Shown: positions 24,127 to 31,937, counted from the stretch's first letter. The stretch: DNA of 32,882 bases from Micromonospora sp. NBS 11-29 (GCF_002140155.1 NZ_NAPR01000004.1:706169-739050), one strand, 5' to 3'. Numbers and translations: made by a program. The notes: generated by a model not told the origin, from the letters alone.

Positions 24127-25686
24127 TTAGTACGCGCCCTTGCGGGCCAGCACCACCCCGACGGTCCGCCACAGGATGCTCAGGTCGTACGTCAACGACC
24201 AGTTGTCGACGTAGTAGAGGTCGAGCCGGACCGCCTCGTCCCAGGAGAGGTCGGAGCGGCCGGAGACCTGCCACAGCCCGGTCATGCCCGGGCGCACCAG
24301 CAGCCGGCGTCGCACGTCGCCCAGGAAGTCGCCGTCGTCGGCGGGCAGCGGACGCGGGCCGACCAGCGACATCTCGCCCCAGAGCACGTTGATCAACTGA
24401 GGCAGCTCGTCCAGCGACGAGGCCCGCAGGAAACGGCCCACCGGGAAGACCCGGGGATCCTGCTTCATCTTGAACAACATGCCGTCGGTCTCGTTCTGGT
24501 CGACCAGGCCGGCCAGCCGTTCCTCGGCATCCACGTACATGGTGCGGAACTTCCAGACCCGGAAGGTACGCCCCTCGTGCCCGACCCGGGGCTGCCGGAA
24601 GAAGACCGGCCCGGTGTCGGAGATCCGGATGGCGAGCGCGATCGCGGCGAAGAGCGGGGACAGCAGCAGCAGCCCCAGCCCGGCGGCGGCCCGGTCCATC
24701 AGGCTCTTGACCAGCAGCGCCGGCCCGGAGAGGGTCGGCTCCTCGACGTGCAGCAGCGGCAGGCCCTCGATCGGCCGGATGTGCACCCGGGGGCCGGCGA
24801 TGTCGGTGAGCTGGGGCGCGACCACCAGGTCGACGCCGGAGCCCTCCAACTGCCAGGCCAGCCGGCGCAGTTCGCCCGGCTCGGCGCTGGCCGAGCCGCA
24901 GACCGCGATGGTGTCCCCGCCGACCTCACGGACCAGGGCCAGCACGTCGCGGCCGGCGTACACAGGTACCGGCGTCTCCAGGCCCCGGGCGGCGGCGTAC
25001 CCGTCGGTGAGGTGGATGGCCACCGGGACCAGGCCGACGCCCGGGTTGCGGGTGACGGTGGTGTAGACCTCCAGGCACTCCGGCAGCGTGCCGACCAGCA
25101 CCATCCGGTGCCCGGCCTGACCGGCGCGGCGGCGCAGCGCGTGCAGGCCGCCCCGCGCGGTCATCCGGCCGAGCAGGATCAGCACGAGGGCGCCGAGCAG
25201 TGCGAAGCCGACCGTCCAGCGGGAGAGCGAGTAGGTCTTGGTGGCGAAGGCGATGAAGGAGACGGTGGCGGCGACCGCCACACCGGCTCGGATGACCCGC
25301 TTGAACTCGTCCGGCCCGAGACCCAGGTAGCGCCGGTCGTAGGCCCGGTTGCCCCACAGGAACAGCACCCAGCCGAGCGGCAGGAGCAGGAACGCCACGG
25401 TGTAGAACCACGCCTGGGGCGAGTTGCGGAAACCGGAGGTGGCCTGCTCGAAGATCTGCACGGCCAGGAAGCTGGCCAGTGCCGCCGCGCCGAAGTCGAT
25501 GAGTAGCAGGATCGCGATGTAGGGGCGGTGCCACCGGGAGACGCGGCGCCGGGCGCGGGCCCACGCCGACCGGGGAACGCCGTTGTGGGACGGCGGTGTC
25601 GGCGGCTGGATCTCAAAGCTGTCGACGTGCCGCACGCTCTTGCTCCGGCCTGTGTCGGTTACCGGGCGCTGGAGGCTTGTCGTCAC
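24127..25686 (-). CDS. Polyprenyl-phosphate sugar phosphotransferase (WbaP/CpsE type)
   Basis: A 519-residue membrane enzyme that loads the first sugar-1-phosphate of a polysaccharide repeat onto undecaprenyl phosphate. Four N-terminal helices (about 55-195) are followed by a CoA-binding-like region, a fifth hydrophobic stretch (about 318-340) and the catalytic C-terminus with VFFRQPRVGHEGRTFRVWKF, FRTMYVDAE, LRASSLDELPQLINVL, GEMSLVGPRP and RPGMTGLWQVSGRS. GTG at 25686 is the chosen start. A TATAGT -10 box at 25826-25821 implies a leader of ~130 nt. With the LCP genes and the GT4 gene it points to a capsule or wall glycan. Confidence 0.92.
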   Translation of the reverse strand: MTTSLQRPVTDTGRSKSVRHVDSFEIQPPTPPSHNGVPRSAWARARRRVSRWHRPYIAILLLIDFGAAALASFLAVQIFEQATSGFRNSPQAWFYTVAFLLLPLGWVLFLWGNRAYDRRYLGLGPDEFKRVIRAGVAVAATVSFIAFATKTYSLSRWTVGFALLGALVLILLGRMTARGGLHALRRRAGQAGHRMVLVGTLPECLEVYTTVTRNPGVGLVPVAIHLTDGYAAARGLETPVPVYAGRDVLALVREVGGDTIAVCGSASAEPGELRRLAWQLEGSGVDLVVAPQLTDIAGPRVHIRPIEGLPLLHVEEPTLSGPALLVKSLMDRAAAGLGLLLLSPLFAAIALAIRISDTGPVFFRQPRVGHEGRTFRVWKFRTMYVDAEERLAGLVDQNETDGMLFKMKQDPRVFPVGRFLRASSLDELPQLINVLWGEMSLVGPRPLPADDGDFLGDVRRRLLVRPGMTGLWQVSGRSDLSWDEAVRLDLYYVDNWSLTYDLSILWRTVGVVLARKGAY

Positions 25687-25820
25687 CTCAACCCATGTCC
25701 TCCCGCATGACCCGCGCCCTCACTCGCCGTGAGGACCCGGGTCGCTCACCGTCCCAGTCTTCCACGCGTTCGGGGAGATCTGGCCGGCTCCGAGTCAGTT
25801 GTGAAGCCGGGGACCGAGCC

Positions 25821-25826
25821 ACTATA
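25821..25826 (-). promoter_or_regulatory. -10 element for the sugar transferase gene
   Basis: TATAGT on the minus strand is the best -10 match in the 229-bp gap between the Fpg/Nei stop and the sugar transferase start. No good -35 is visible at 17-18 bp. The remaining leader has several GC stems but no riboswitch that I recognise. Confidence 0.45.
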
Positions 25827-25915
25827 CCGGTGGATGCCGGCTCGGGTAGAGGCGCGGAGTGGGACCTTCCGCGATCCCCGGTCGATTCCGCTCAGTAGTC
25901 GCCGGGTGTGGTTAC

Positions 25916-26776
25916 TCACCGTACGAGACGGGACAACCGACGGTCAGCGAGCGGCTTGCCGCCGGTCTGACAGGTGGGGCAGTACTGAAGGCTCGAATCG
26001 GCGAACGAGACCTCGCGCACCGTGTCGCCGCAGACCGGACAGGGCAGTCCCTTCCGGGCGTGCACCCGCAGGCCGGAACGCTTCTCCCCCTTCAGCTCCG
26101 CGGCGCGCTGCCCCATCGACCGCCGTACCGCGTCGCCGAGCACCGTCCGGGTCGCCGCGTGCAGGACGGCGAGCTGCTCGTCGGTGAGCCGGTCGGTGAT
26201 CGCGAACGGGGAGAGCCGCGCCGTGTGCAGGATCTCATCCGAGTACGCGTTGCCGACGCCGGCCAGCACCGCCTGATCGGTCAGCACGCCCTTGACCTGA
26301 CCCCGGCGGCTGCGTAGCCGCTCGGCGAAGGTGGGCAGGTCGGCCGCCAGCGCGTCCGGCCCCAGCTTCGCCACGCCGGGCACCTGGGCCGGGTCGGTGA
26401 CCAGATAGGCGGCCAGCTTCTTCTGGGTGCCCGCCTCGGTCAGGTCGAAGCCGGAGCCGTCGTCGAGGCGTACCCGCACCGCGATCGGGCCCTTGCCGGG
26501 CCGCAGCGGCACCGTTGACGGAAACGCCTCCCGGTAGTGCAGCCAACCCGCCCGGGCCAGGTGGACCACCAGGTGCAGGCTCTCGTCGAACCGGACGTCG
26601 AGGAACTTGCCGTACCGGCCCGCACCGGTGAGCGTCCGCCCGGCGACCGCGCTCGGCGGCGGGTCGTACGTCTTCAGCGCGTTGATCGCGGCGACCTCGA
26701 ACCGCTCCACCCGCCGGCCCACCGCCCGCTCACGCAGGTAACCGGCGAGCGCTTCCACCTCCGGTAGTTCAGGCAC
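25916..26776 (-). CDS. Fpg/Nei family DNA glycosylase
   Basis: A 286-residue base-excision repair enzyme. After Met removal the N-terminal Pro-Glu of PELPEVEALAG is the catalytic nucleophile and acid. GRYGKFLDV carries the conserved Lys; the helix-two-turn-helix part includes VLTDQAVLAGVGNAYSDEIL; and the C-terminal zinc finger has CPVCG and CPTCQ, spaced as in Fpg, with VR at the end. It should remove oxidised bases and nick the abasic site. GTG at 26776 follows TACCGT by 6 nt, a leaderless pattern. It diverges from the GT4 gene with only 24 bp between starts. Confidence 0.92.
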   Translation of the reverse strand: MPELPEVEALAGYLRERAVGRRVERFEVAAINALKTYDPPPSAVAGRTLTGAGRYGKFLDVRFDESLHLVVHLARAGWLHYREAFPSTVPLRPGKGPIAVRVRLDDGSGFDLTEAGTQKKLAAYLVTDPAQVPGVAKLGPDALAADLPTFAERLRSRRGQVKGVLTDQAVLAGVGNAYSDEILHTARLSPFAITDRLTDEQLAVLHAATRTVLGDAVRRSMGQRAAELKGEKRSGLRVHARKGLPCPVCGDTVREVSFADSSLQYCPTCQTGGKPLADRRLSRLVR

Positions 26777-26782
26777 GCCCCA

Positions 26783-26792
26783 ACGGTAGCCT
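26783..26792. promoter_or_regulatory. Overlapping divergent -10 elements
   Basis: TACCGT on the minus strand (26788-26783) serves the glycosylase start at 26776, and TAGCCT on the plus strand (26787-26792) serves the glycosyltransferase start at 26801. They share the TA at 26787-26788. Spacings to the start codons are 6 and 8 nt, as expected for leaderless mRNAs. Confidence 0.5.
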
Positions 26793-26800
26793 TCTTTCCC

Positions 26801-28075
26801 GTGAAGATTGTGGTGGCGCACAACCGGTACCGGGAAGCTCAGCCCTCCGGCGAGAACACCATCGTCGACGCGGAGATCGCCCAGCTCACCGCGGCCGGCG
26901 TGGAGGTGCTGCCGTTCCTGCGCAGCTCCGACGAGATCCCCTCGATGTCCAAGCCGGCCAAGGCGCTGCTGCCGATCTCGCCGATCTGGGCCCCGAAGGC
27001 CCAGCACGACCTCGACCGTCTGCTCACCGAGCACCGGCCGGACGCGTTGCACCTGCACAACCCGTACCCTCTGCTCTCGCCCTGGGTGGTGCGGACCGCG
27101 CACCGGCGCGGCGTGCCGGTGGTGCAGACGGTGCACAACTACCGGCAGGTCTGCTCCTCCGGCCTCTACTTCCGCGACGGCGTGATCTGCCAGGACTGCC
27201 GCGGCCGCGCGCTGGGCGTGCCGGCGATCGTGCACCGCTGCTACCGCGACTCCCGGGCGCAGAGCGCCCTGATGGCTGCCACGCTGGCCGTGCACCGCCC
27301 GACCTGGCGCTCGGTGGACCGCTACGTCGCGCTGACCACGGCGGTCGCCGACCACCTGCGCGACTACGGCATCCCGGACGAGCGGATCGTGGTCAAGCCC
27401 AACGCGGTGCCCGACCCGGGCACTCCCGCGCCCCCCGGGGACGGCTTCCTGTTCATGGGCCGGCTCAGCCCGGAGAAGGGCCTCGACCTGCTGCTCACCG
27501 CGTGGCGCCGGCACCCGGTGGGCGCGCTCGGCCCGCTGCGCATCGCCGGCGACGGCGAGCTGCGCCCGCTGGCCGAGGCGGCCGCCGCCGACCGGCCCGA
27601 CGTGCGCTACCTGGGCCAGCTCGACCGCCCCGGGGTACGCGCCGCGCTGGCCGAGAGCGCCGTGGTACTGGCCACGTCCACCTGGCACGACGTGCTCCCC
27701 ACCGTGATCATCGAGGCGCTGGCCGCCGGCCGGCCGGTGCTCGGCACCGCACTCGGCGGCATCCCGTACCTGGTCGGCGCGGACACCCCGCGCGAGCCCG
27801 CCGGCACCGGCCCGGCCGAGGTGGCCACCGCGGCGCCCGGCGAGGGCCGGGTGCCGCTGCCGACCGGGGTACGGCGAGGCGAGGCCGGCTGGGTGGTGGC
27901 GCCGGAGGCCGACGCGCTTGCCGCCGCGCTGCCGCTGGCCTCGTCCGAGGCGGCGGCGCTGGCGGGGGCGGCGAGGAGCCGCTATGAGCGCACGTTCCAC
28001 CCCGACGTGATCACCAAGCGCCTGATCGACGTCTACACCGGCCTGGCCGGCGCGGGGAGCCGGACGTCCCGTTGA
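26801..28075 (+). CDS. GT4 family glycosyltransferase
   Basis: A 424-residue GT-B glycosyltransferase. The N-terminal domain has VVAHNRYREAQPSGENTIV and LHLHNPYPLLSP. A Cys-rich block VCSSGLYFRDGVICQDCRG with a later HRCY is typical of a GT4 subgroup. The donor-binding domain has FMGRLSPEKGLDLLL, IAGDGELR, YLGQLDRPGVRAALAES and STWHDVLPTVIIEALAAGRPV, where Asp replaces the first Glu of the usual EX7E. It transfers a nucleotide-activated sugar, probably in surface glycan synthesis. GTG at 26801 lies 8 nt after TAGCCT. Confidence 0.92.
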   Translation: MKIVVAHNRYREAQPSGENTIVDAEIAQLTAAGVEVLPFLRSSDEIPSMSKPAKALLPISPIWAPKAQHDLDRLLTEHRPDALHLHNPYPLLSPWVVRTAHRRGVPVVQTVHNYRQVCSSGLYFRDGVICQDCRGRALGVPAIVHRCYRDSRAQSALMAATLAVHRPTWRSVDRYVALTTAVADHLRDYGIPDERIVVKPNAVPDPGTPAPPGDGFLFMGRLSPEKGLDLLLTAWRRHPVGALGPLRIAGDGELRPLAEAAAADRPDVRYLGQLDRPGVRAALAESAVVLATSTWHDVLPTVIIEALAAGRPVLGTALGGIPYLVGADTPREPAGTGPAEVATAAPGEGRVPLPTGVRRGEAGWVVAPEADALAAALPLASSEAAALAGAARSRYERTFHPDVITKRLIDVYTGLAGAGSRTSR

Positions 28076-28242
28076 GCGGCGCGGGTGAGCCCACCACGGT
28101 GGGTGACCCTAGGGCCTACCCTGCCCAACAATTACGGAGAGTCGCGGCTCGCCCCGTGATCGTTCCGGGCTGGTTCCACCCTTGGAGCGCTGGCCTGGGC
28201 AGACATAGCCGGCCTCGCCAGGGCCGGGCTTGCCCTCCCGTC

Positions 28243-28315
28243 CCCTTTGCTCTGCAGCCAATCACGCAGCAGGAACGATCCGTGACTGCTGCGCCGATAG
28301 GTGCAGAGCAAAGGG
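28243..28315. repeat. Long nested inverted repeat
   Basis: CCCTTTGCTCTGCA and TGCAGAGCAAAGGG form a perfect 14-bp outer stem. Inside it CGCAGCAG and CTGCTGCG form an 8-bp inner stem, with an 8-by-8 internal loop and a 13-nt terminal loop. It lies just upstream of the PIN-domain remnant. It could be a folded RNA, a remnant of a small mobile element or a terminator for the GT4 gene 168 nt upstream. Confidence 0.6.
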
Positions 28316-28377
28316 CGCCACTGGTCGACAGGCGCTGCGCCCAGAACGATACGCAGAGTAGCGGCGATCAAGGTCTG

Positions 28378-28563
28378 TTGACCGAGGAGGTCCGGGATTC
28401 TGCGGCAGCCCTTCCTTCCGGAATCCGAACGCTGGACGCGTTGCATGTGGCGAGTGCGCAGGCCCTCGGTGAGGCGCTCGACGCACTGGTCACATACGAC
28501 AAGCGAATGGCGGACATAGCAGCGTCGGTGGGCTTACCGGTCGCGTCTCCTGGCGCCAACTGA
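28378..28563 (+). pseudogene. PIN-domain (VapC-like) toxin remnant, C-terminal half
   Basis: The frame encodes LPSGIRTLDALHVASAQALGEALDALVTYDKRMADIAASVGLPV divided over the last PIN helices and strand: the L-D-A-L-H segment with its conserved Asp, and the V-T-Y-D-K-R block with another. The N-terminal half, with the first catalytic Asp and the Glu, is not found in any frame of the preceding 300 bp. An open frame runs upstream to 28072, but its content there is not PIN-like. No antitoxin gene is visible. A broken toxin gene from a lost toxin-antitoxin locus is the simplest reading. TTG at 28378 is only a nominal boundary. Confidence 0.6.
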
Positions 28564-28627
28564 GCCACGTCGCTGACGGGAGTGGCGGCCCATACGCCAT
28601 TCCGGTCAGGTGGATCATGGCGTTGCT

Positions 28628-28876
28628 TTACAGACTTGGCCGTCCGGGCTGGTCGTGCCGCACGGCCAGCGGGCGCGGGCTTGCCGAGCGGGCCGGCGGT
28701 TCGGCTTGTTGAGCGACGCGGATGACGTCGCGGGCCGCGGTCGCCACCGAACATTCCGGGATGCGGCAGACCCGACAGCGGCCGTCCGAGTGGGATCGGT
28801 GGTCACGGAGGACCGCTCGGGCGGTGAGGATCAGCCGGTTGCGGATCTGGGCCAACGACAGGAACGGCCCGGTCAT
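28628..28876 (-). CDS. Small cysteine-containing hypothetical protein
   Basis: An 82-residue protein. An N-terminal helix (SLAQIRNRLILTARAVLRDH) is followed by the Cys cluster CRVCRIPEC and another helix (VATAARDVIRVAQQ). The CxxCx4C pattern could bind a metal. ATG at 28876 lies 2 nt beyond the stop of the XRE/TPR regulator gene, so it is probably cotranscribed with it. I do not recognise a family. Confidence 0.5.
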   Translation of the reverse strand: MTGPFLSLAQIRNRLILTARAVLRDHRSHSDGRCRVCRIPECSVATAARDVIRVAQQAEPPARSASPRPLAVRHDQPGRPSL

Positions 28877-28878
28877 GG

Positions 28879-30069
28879 TCAACTCACCCCGAGGGCGGCG
28901 GCGAGCTGAACGATCGTGGCCGGAGCGCGCGGGTCCCGGGCCGCCTGGGCGAGCACCTCCCGGGCGACCGGCCGCTGGCGTACCTCAGCGGGTGCCAACC
29001 GGTCCGCGTCGACCAGCACCCGGCCGGCGCTGGCCGGGTCGTCGGCCTGGAGGTAGGCGCGGGCCGCGTCGACCAGGTGCGCCGCGCGGTGTTCCACCGG
29101 TAGCCAGCGCCAGGCGTCCCGCCGGGTCGTCTGCTCGTGCCAGACGATCGCTTCGTTCGCGTCGCCCAGGTCGAGCGCGGCGGCGGCGCGGGCCAGGTCG
29201 ACCGCCGTCGGCCCGAACGCGGTCCGGTGATGGTCATGGCCTTCACCCACCCGGGCGGCCATGCCGGCGGCCTCGTCGATGAGGTCGGCGGTGGCGTGCT
29301 CGTCGCCCCGACGCGCCGCCGCCAGCGCGGCCTGCACCAGCAGCGTCCCGCACAACGACAATTCGCCGGGAGCGCCGCCCGCCGGATCGGGCGGGGCGAT
29401 CCGGTACGCGGCGGCCAACGTGGCGGACTGCGCCTCCCGCGCCCGCCCCGAGGCGCGGAACACCTGACCGAGCTGCACCGTAGCAGCGGCCACCGACACG
29501 GGATCGCCGGTCGCGGCAGCCATGGCCCGGTCCGCGGCCAGCCAGCCCAGCTCGGCCTCGCCGAGCTTCACCAGCAGCGACGCGGTGAGCCGGTACGCCT
29601 CCAGCAGCAGCGGGCGTCCCCACCCGTCGTCGACGACGCGCGGCCCGCCGGCCAGCAGCCCCGGCACGACGGCGGCCACCTGCGGATACCGGGCATGCTG
29701 GAACATCACCCAGGCATGCTCGACGTCCCGGGCCAGCCGGTCCGCCGGCAACACCGGGCCGCGACCCGGCGGCCCGATCTGGTACGCCGAAAGGGCCGCC
29801 CGGATGCGATCCACGCACTCGGCCCGCTCGGTGATCGCGGCGGGTTGAGCGTCCCGGCCGAGCAACACGGCGGTGTCGATCCGCAGCACAGCGGCGATCT
29901 CCCGCAGAGTCGACACCTTGTCCAGCGACCGGACACCCCGCTCGATTTTGTCGACCCAGGACTTCGACCGACCGAGCCGATCGGCGAACACCTGCTGCGA
30001 CAACTTCCGCCGGCCCCGCCAGTACGCCACCCGCCGGCCGACCGGCAGCAGCTCACTGCTGCTGCTCAC
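28879..30069 (-). CDS. XRE family regulator with TPR-like C-terminal domain
   Basis: A 396-residue protein. The N-terminal helix-turn-helix (about 8-65) reads VAYWRGRRKLSQQVFADRLGRSKSWVDKIERG, followed by a long alpha-helical region (about 90-390) of Ala/Leu-rich paired helices like tetratricopeptide repeats. Such proteins sense a ligand or partner through the C-terminal part. GTG at 30069 lies inside the end of a small upstream ORF (17-nt overlap). A small Cys-containing gene follows. The target is unknown; it faces away from the other XRE gene at 30569. Confidence 0.88.
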   Translation of the reverse strand: MSSSSELLPVGRRVAYWRGRRKLSQQVFADRLGRSKSWVDKIERGVRSLDKVSTLREIAAVLRIDTAVLLGRDAQPAAITERAECVDRIRAALSAYQIGPPGRGPVLPADRLARDVEHAWVMFQHARYPQVAAVVPGLLAGGPRVVDDGWGRPLLLEAYRLTASLLVKLGEAELGWLAADRAMAAATGDPVSVAAATVQLGQVFRASGRAREAQSATLAAAYRIAPPDPAGGAPGELSLCGTLLVQAALAAARRGDEHATADLIDEAAGMAARVGEGHDHHRTAFGPTAVDLARAAAALDLGDANEAIVWHEQTTRRDAWRWLPVEHRAAHLVDAARAYLQADDPASAGRVLVDADRLAPAEVRQRPVAREVLAQAARDPRAPATIVQLAAALGVS

Positions 30070-30235
30070 GCCGCCACCGCCGGTCCGGCACCGCCCGGGT
30101 CGTCTCCTCGGCGGGTATCCGCTCCGCCTCGGCTTGGGCGAGCAGCCGCTGTCGGGCGGCCTCCCGTTCCGCCCCCTGGACCTGCTCGCCCCGGTCTTCG
30201 TGCTCGCGCTTCCGTCGCGGCGTCACGACCAGCAC
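30053..30235 (-). CDS. Small basic/charged hypothetical protein
   Basis: A 60-residue, highly charged and helical protein (PRRKREHEDRGEQVQGAERE... ending RREQQQ). Third-position GC is high, as in real genes here. GTG at 30235 overlaps the preceding short frame, and its 3' end overlaps the XRE/TPR gene. The chain of overlaps argues for a translated leader gene. No family is recognised, and its reality is moderately certain. Confidence 0.45.
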   Translation of the reverse strand: MLVVTPRRKREHEDRGEQVQGAEREAARQRLLAQAEAERIPAEETTRAVPDRRWRREQQQ

Positions 30236-30426
30236 CCCGCTCGGTGCGCCCCAGCGAGCGTCAACAACGGCTGTTCCCGCAGGTGGGACGCCCTAGCCAC
30301 GCCGACGGCTCGTGAGATGCCCGCCCGGCTTCGCGTCGGGATGAAGCGGTCGAGCAGGCTCACCCGACGACGCGGGAACGGCAGGAGCCTGCGCAGCAGA
30401 GCGAGGCGTGTCGCATGTCGAGTCAC
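30223..30426 (-). CDS. Possible small Arg-rich protein heading the XRE/TPR cluster
   Basis: A 67-codon frame (VTRHATRLALLRRLLPFPRRRVSLL...) with GGAGGT 3 nt before its GTG, a little too close. It ends inside the next small gene by 13 nt. Composition is Arg-rich and helical with no recognisable domain. It is weaker than its neighbour and could be chance. Confidence 0.3.
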   Translation of the reverse strand: MTRHATRLALLRRLLPFPRRRVSLLDRFIPTRSRAGISRAVGVARASHLREQPLLTLAGAHRAGCWS

Positions 30427-30429
30427 GGG

Positions 30430-30568
30430 ACCTCCCAGGCGTAGTGATTTACATGCCGAGAGTGACAAACGAGAATCGACAAGTCTAGTCTTCCATGGAA
30501 AATATCTTTGGATGAGTACTCCTCGCTGATGCTCCTTGATCTCCGAGGTGGAGGGGAGAACACTGGCG
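30430..30568. promoter_or_regulatory. AT-richer divergent control region between two XRE genes
   Basis: This is one of the least GC-rich stretches of the window. It contains the palindromes TTCCATGGAA (30491-30500) and GAGTACTC (30514-30521), possible operators for either XRE protein. No promoter with good -35/-10 spacing could be fixed. Confidence 0.35.
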
Positions 30569-31447
30569 ATGTTCGCGACCCTGGAGGCGGAAGTGGCGAG
30601 AGCAAGCGGCCCGACGATCGCGCGCTGGCAGCTCGGCCGGGAGTTGCGGCGGCTGCGTGAGGCGGCCGGCGTCTCACACAAAGAGGTCGCTGCCGAGCTG
30701 GGCTGCTCGGAGTCGAAGATCTATAAGCTTGAATCAGGGGTAGTCGGCGTCAGCCGGGCTGACGTGATCGTGATGCTGACCCGTTACAACGTCAGCGACG
30801 ACCGGCTACGGCAAACCGTCCTCGACCTTCAGCGCCAAGGCAAGGAACGGGGCTGGTGGGCGAAGTTCGGGCAGCTTCCGAACCCCTACAGCATGTACAT
30901 CGGGCTGGAGTCCGCAGCGACGGCCGTGCGGAACTTCGAGTTGGCCGTCGTGCCGGGACTGCTTCAGACCGAGGATTACGCCTACGCGATAACGAACGCG
31001 GCATGGCCGGGCCAGAGTGAGGAAGCGCGCCGCCGGGTTGAGGTGCGCATGACCAGACAGGCTTGTCTGACCGAAGACCCGGTGCTCAAGTTCTGGGGAA
31101 TCCTCGACGAAGGCGTGCTGCGCCGTCAGACCGGTGGCCCGGACGTGATGCGCGCCCAGCTCCGCCATCTCGTTGAGATGAGCGACCGGCCGAACGTCGA
31201 GCTTCAGGTATTGCCGTTCAGCGAAGGGTGGCATCCCGGCACGGTGGGCTCCTTCTCGATCCTGGAGTTCCCCGAGGACATCCACAGCCCAGTCGTGTAC
31301 GTGGTGAGTCAGGCGGGAGACGCCTATCTCGAACGTGAGGACGACTTGCGGCGCGTTACGCTTTCCTACACCCACTTGCACGCGGCGGCGCTCAGCGTCA
31401 ACAAGTCCCGCGACCTGATCGCCGCCATCGCCAAGGAGATGACGTAG
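30569..31447 (+). CDS. XRE family regulator with DUF5753 domain
   Basis: A 292-residue regulator. The helix-turn-helix is LRRLREAAGVSHKEVAAELGCSESKIYKLESG (about 23-55). The C-terminal DUF5753 domain includes FELAVVPGLLQTEDYAYAI, GILDEGVLRRQTGGPDVMRAQLRHL, VELQVLPFSEGWHPGTVGSFSIL and VVYVVSQAGDAYLEREDD. This class is abundant in differentiating actinomycetes and is paired with DUF397 proteins, as here. ATG at 30569 follows GGAGGGGAGA. A TTG at 30536 would add 11 residues before it. Confidence 0.92.
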   Translation: MFATLEAEVARASGPTIARWQLGRELRRLREAAGVSHKEVAAELGCSESKIYKLESGVVGVSRADVIVMLTRYNVSDDRLRQTVLDLQRQGKERGWWAKFGQLPNPYSMYIGLESAATAVRNFELAVVPGLLQTEDYAYAITNAAWPGQSEEARRRVEVRMTRQACLTEDPVLKFWGILDEGVLRRQTGGPDVMRAQLRHLVEMSDRPNVELQVLPFSEGWHPGTVGSFSILEFPEDIHSPVVYVVSQAGDAYLEREDDLRRVTLSYTHLHAAALSVNKSRDLIAAIAKEMT

Positions 31448-31460
31448 GGAGAGCCGCGCA

Positions 31461-31643
31461 ATGGACAGGGCACCCGCAGTGTGGCGCAAGAGCAGTCGAA
31501 GCGACGCCAACGGTCAGTGTGTCGAGGTGGCCGACCTCCGCGATGGGGTCGCCGTTCGAGACAGCAAGGACAAGAGCGGCCCCACGTTGGCATTCGACGC
31601 CCGGGGATGGCGTACATTCATCGATTTTCTTAAGAGCAACTAG
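31461..31643 (+). CDS. DUF397 domain protein
   Basis: A 60-residue protein with the family pattern W-R-K-S-S-R-S (AVWRKSSRSDANGQCVEVADL), then VAVRDSKDKSGPTLAFDARGW and a terminal FIDFLK. DUF397 proteins work with XRE-DUF5753 regulators in developmental or antibiotic switches, by genetic evidence in Streptomyces. It starts 13 nt after the regulator stop, with GGGAG in front, so the two form an operon. Confidence 0.93.
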   Translation: MDRAPAVWRKSSRSDANGQCVEVADLRDGVAVRDSKDKSGPTLAFDARGWRTFIDFLKSN

Positions 31644-31661
31644 CGCGGCGACCGAGGAGCG

Positions 31662-31937
31662 TCACCGGGCCTGGCCTCCGGCTGCCTGATCGTCGGTCCC
31701 TGCCCATCGGCTCAGGTGCCGAGCGACGATGTCTCGTACCTGACGGCGCAGGTCCGTGTGCCCGACCTCGCTGATCCCCTCGGCCTCGAAGACCGCATCG
31801 GTGAAGCTGTCCACCTCGCCCGGAGGGGACTGGCGGAGCCGTTGGTTCTCCGCGGGTGACAGGCAGAAGCCCAGCTTGATGCACAGTTCGTCGAGGAGCC
31901 GTCGAACTTCAGACTCCCGGTCGTCGGGTTGGCCCAT
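31662..31937 (-). CDS. Conserved small hypothetical protein
   Basis: A 91-residue soluble, acidic-then-basic protein. It opens MGQPDDRESEVRRLLDELCIKLGFCLSP, contains PPGEVDSFTDAVFEAEGI and ends in DLRRQVRDIVARHLSRW. The composition looks like a real protein. I have no function for it. It converges on the DUF397 gene with an 18-nt gap. ATG at 31937 is the only good start. Confidence 0.7.
   Translation of the reverse strand: MGQPDDRESEVRRLLDELCIKLGFCLSPAENQRLRQSPPGEVDSFTDAVFEAEGISEVGHTDLRRQVRDIVARHLSRWAGTDDQAAGGQAR

Noticed and set aside
23500-25506. Long plus-strand frame opposite the kinase and sugar transferase
   Set aside because: Low-complexity shadow; both minus-strand genes carry complete family motifs.
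25687-25820. c-di-AMP or other known riboswitch in the sugar transferase leader
   Set aside because: None of the conserved core strings I know was found; only ordinary GC stems.
28132-28446. Minus-strand 104-codon frame over the PIN remnant
   Set aside because: No domain, poor codon bias, and it covers the inverted repeat.
30430-30681. Minus-strand extension of the small Arg-rich frame into the XRE gene
   Set aside because: It runs antisense through the regulator start; only the part from GTG 30426 has a ribosome-binding site.
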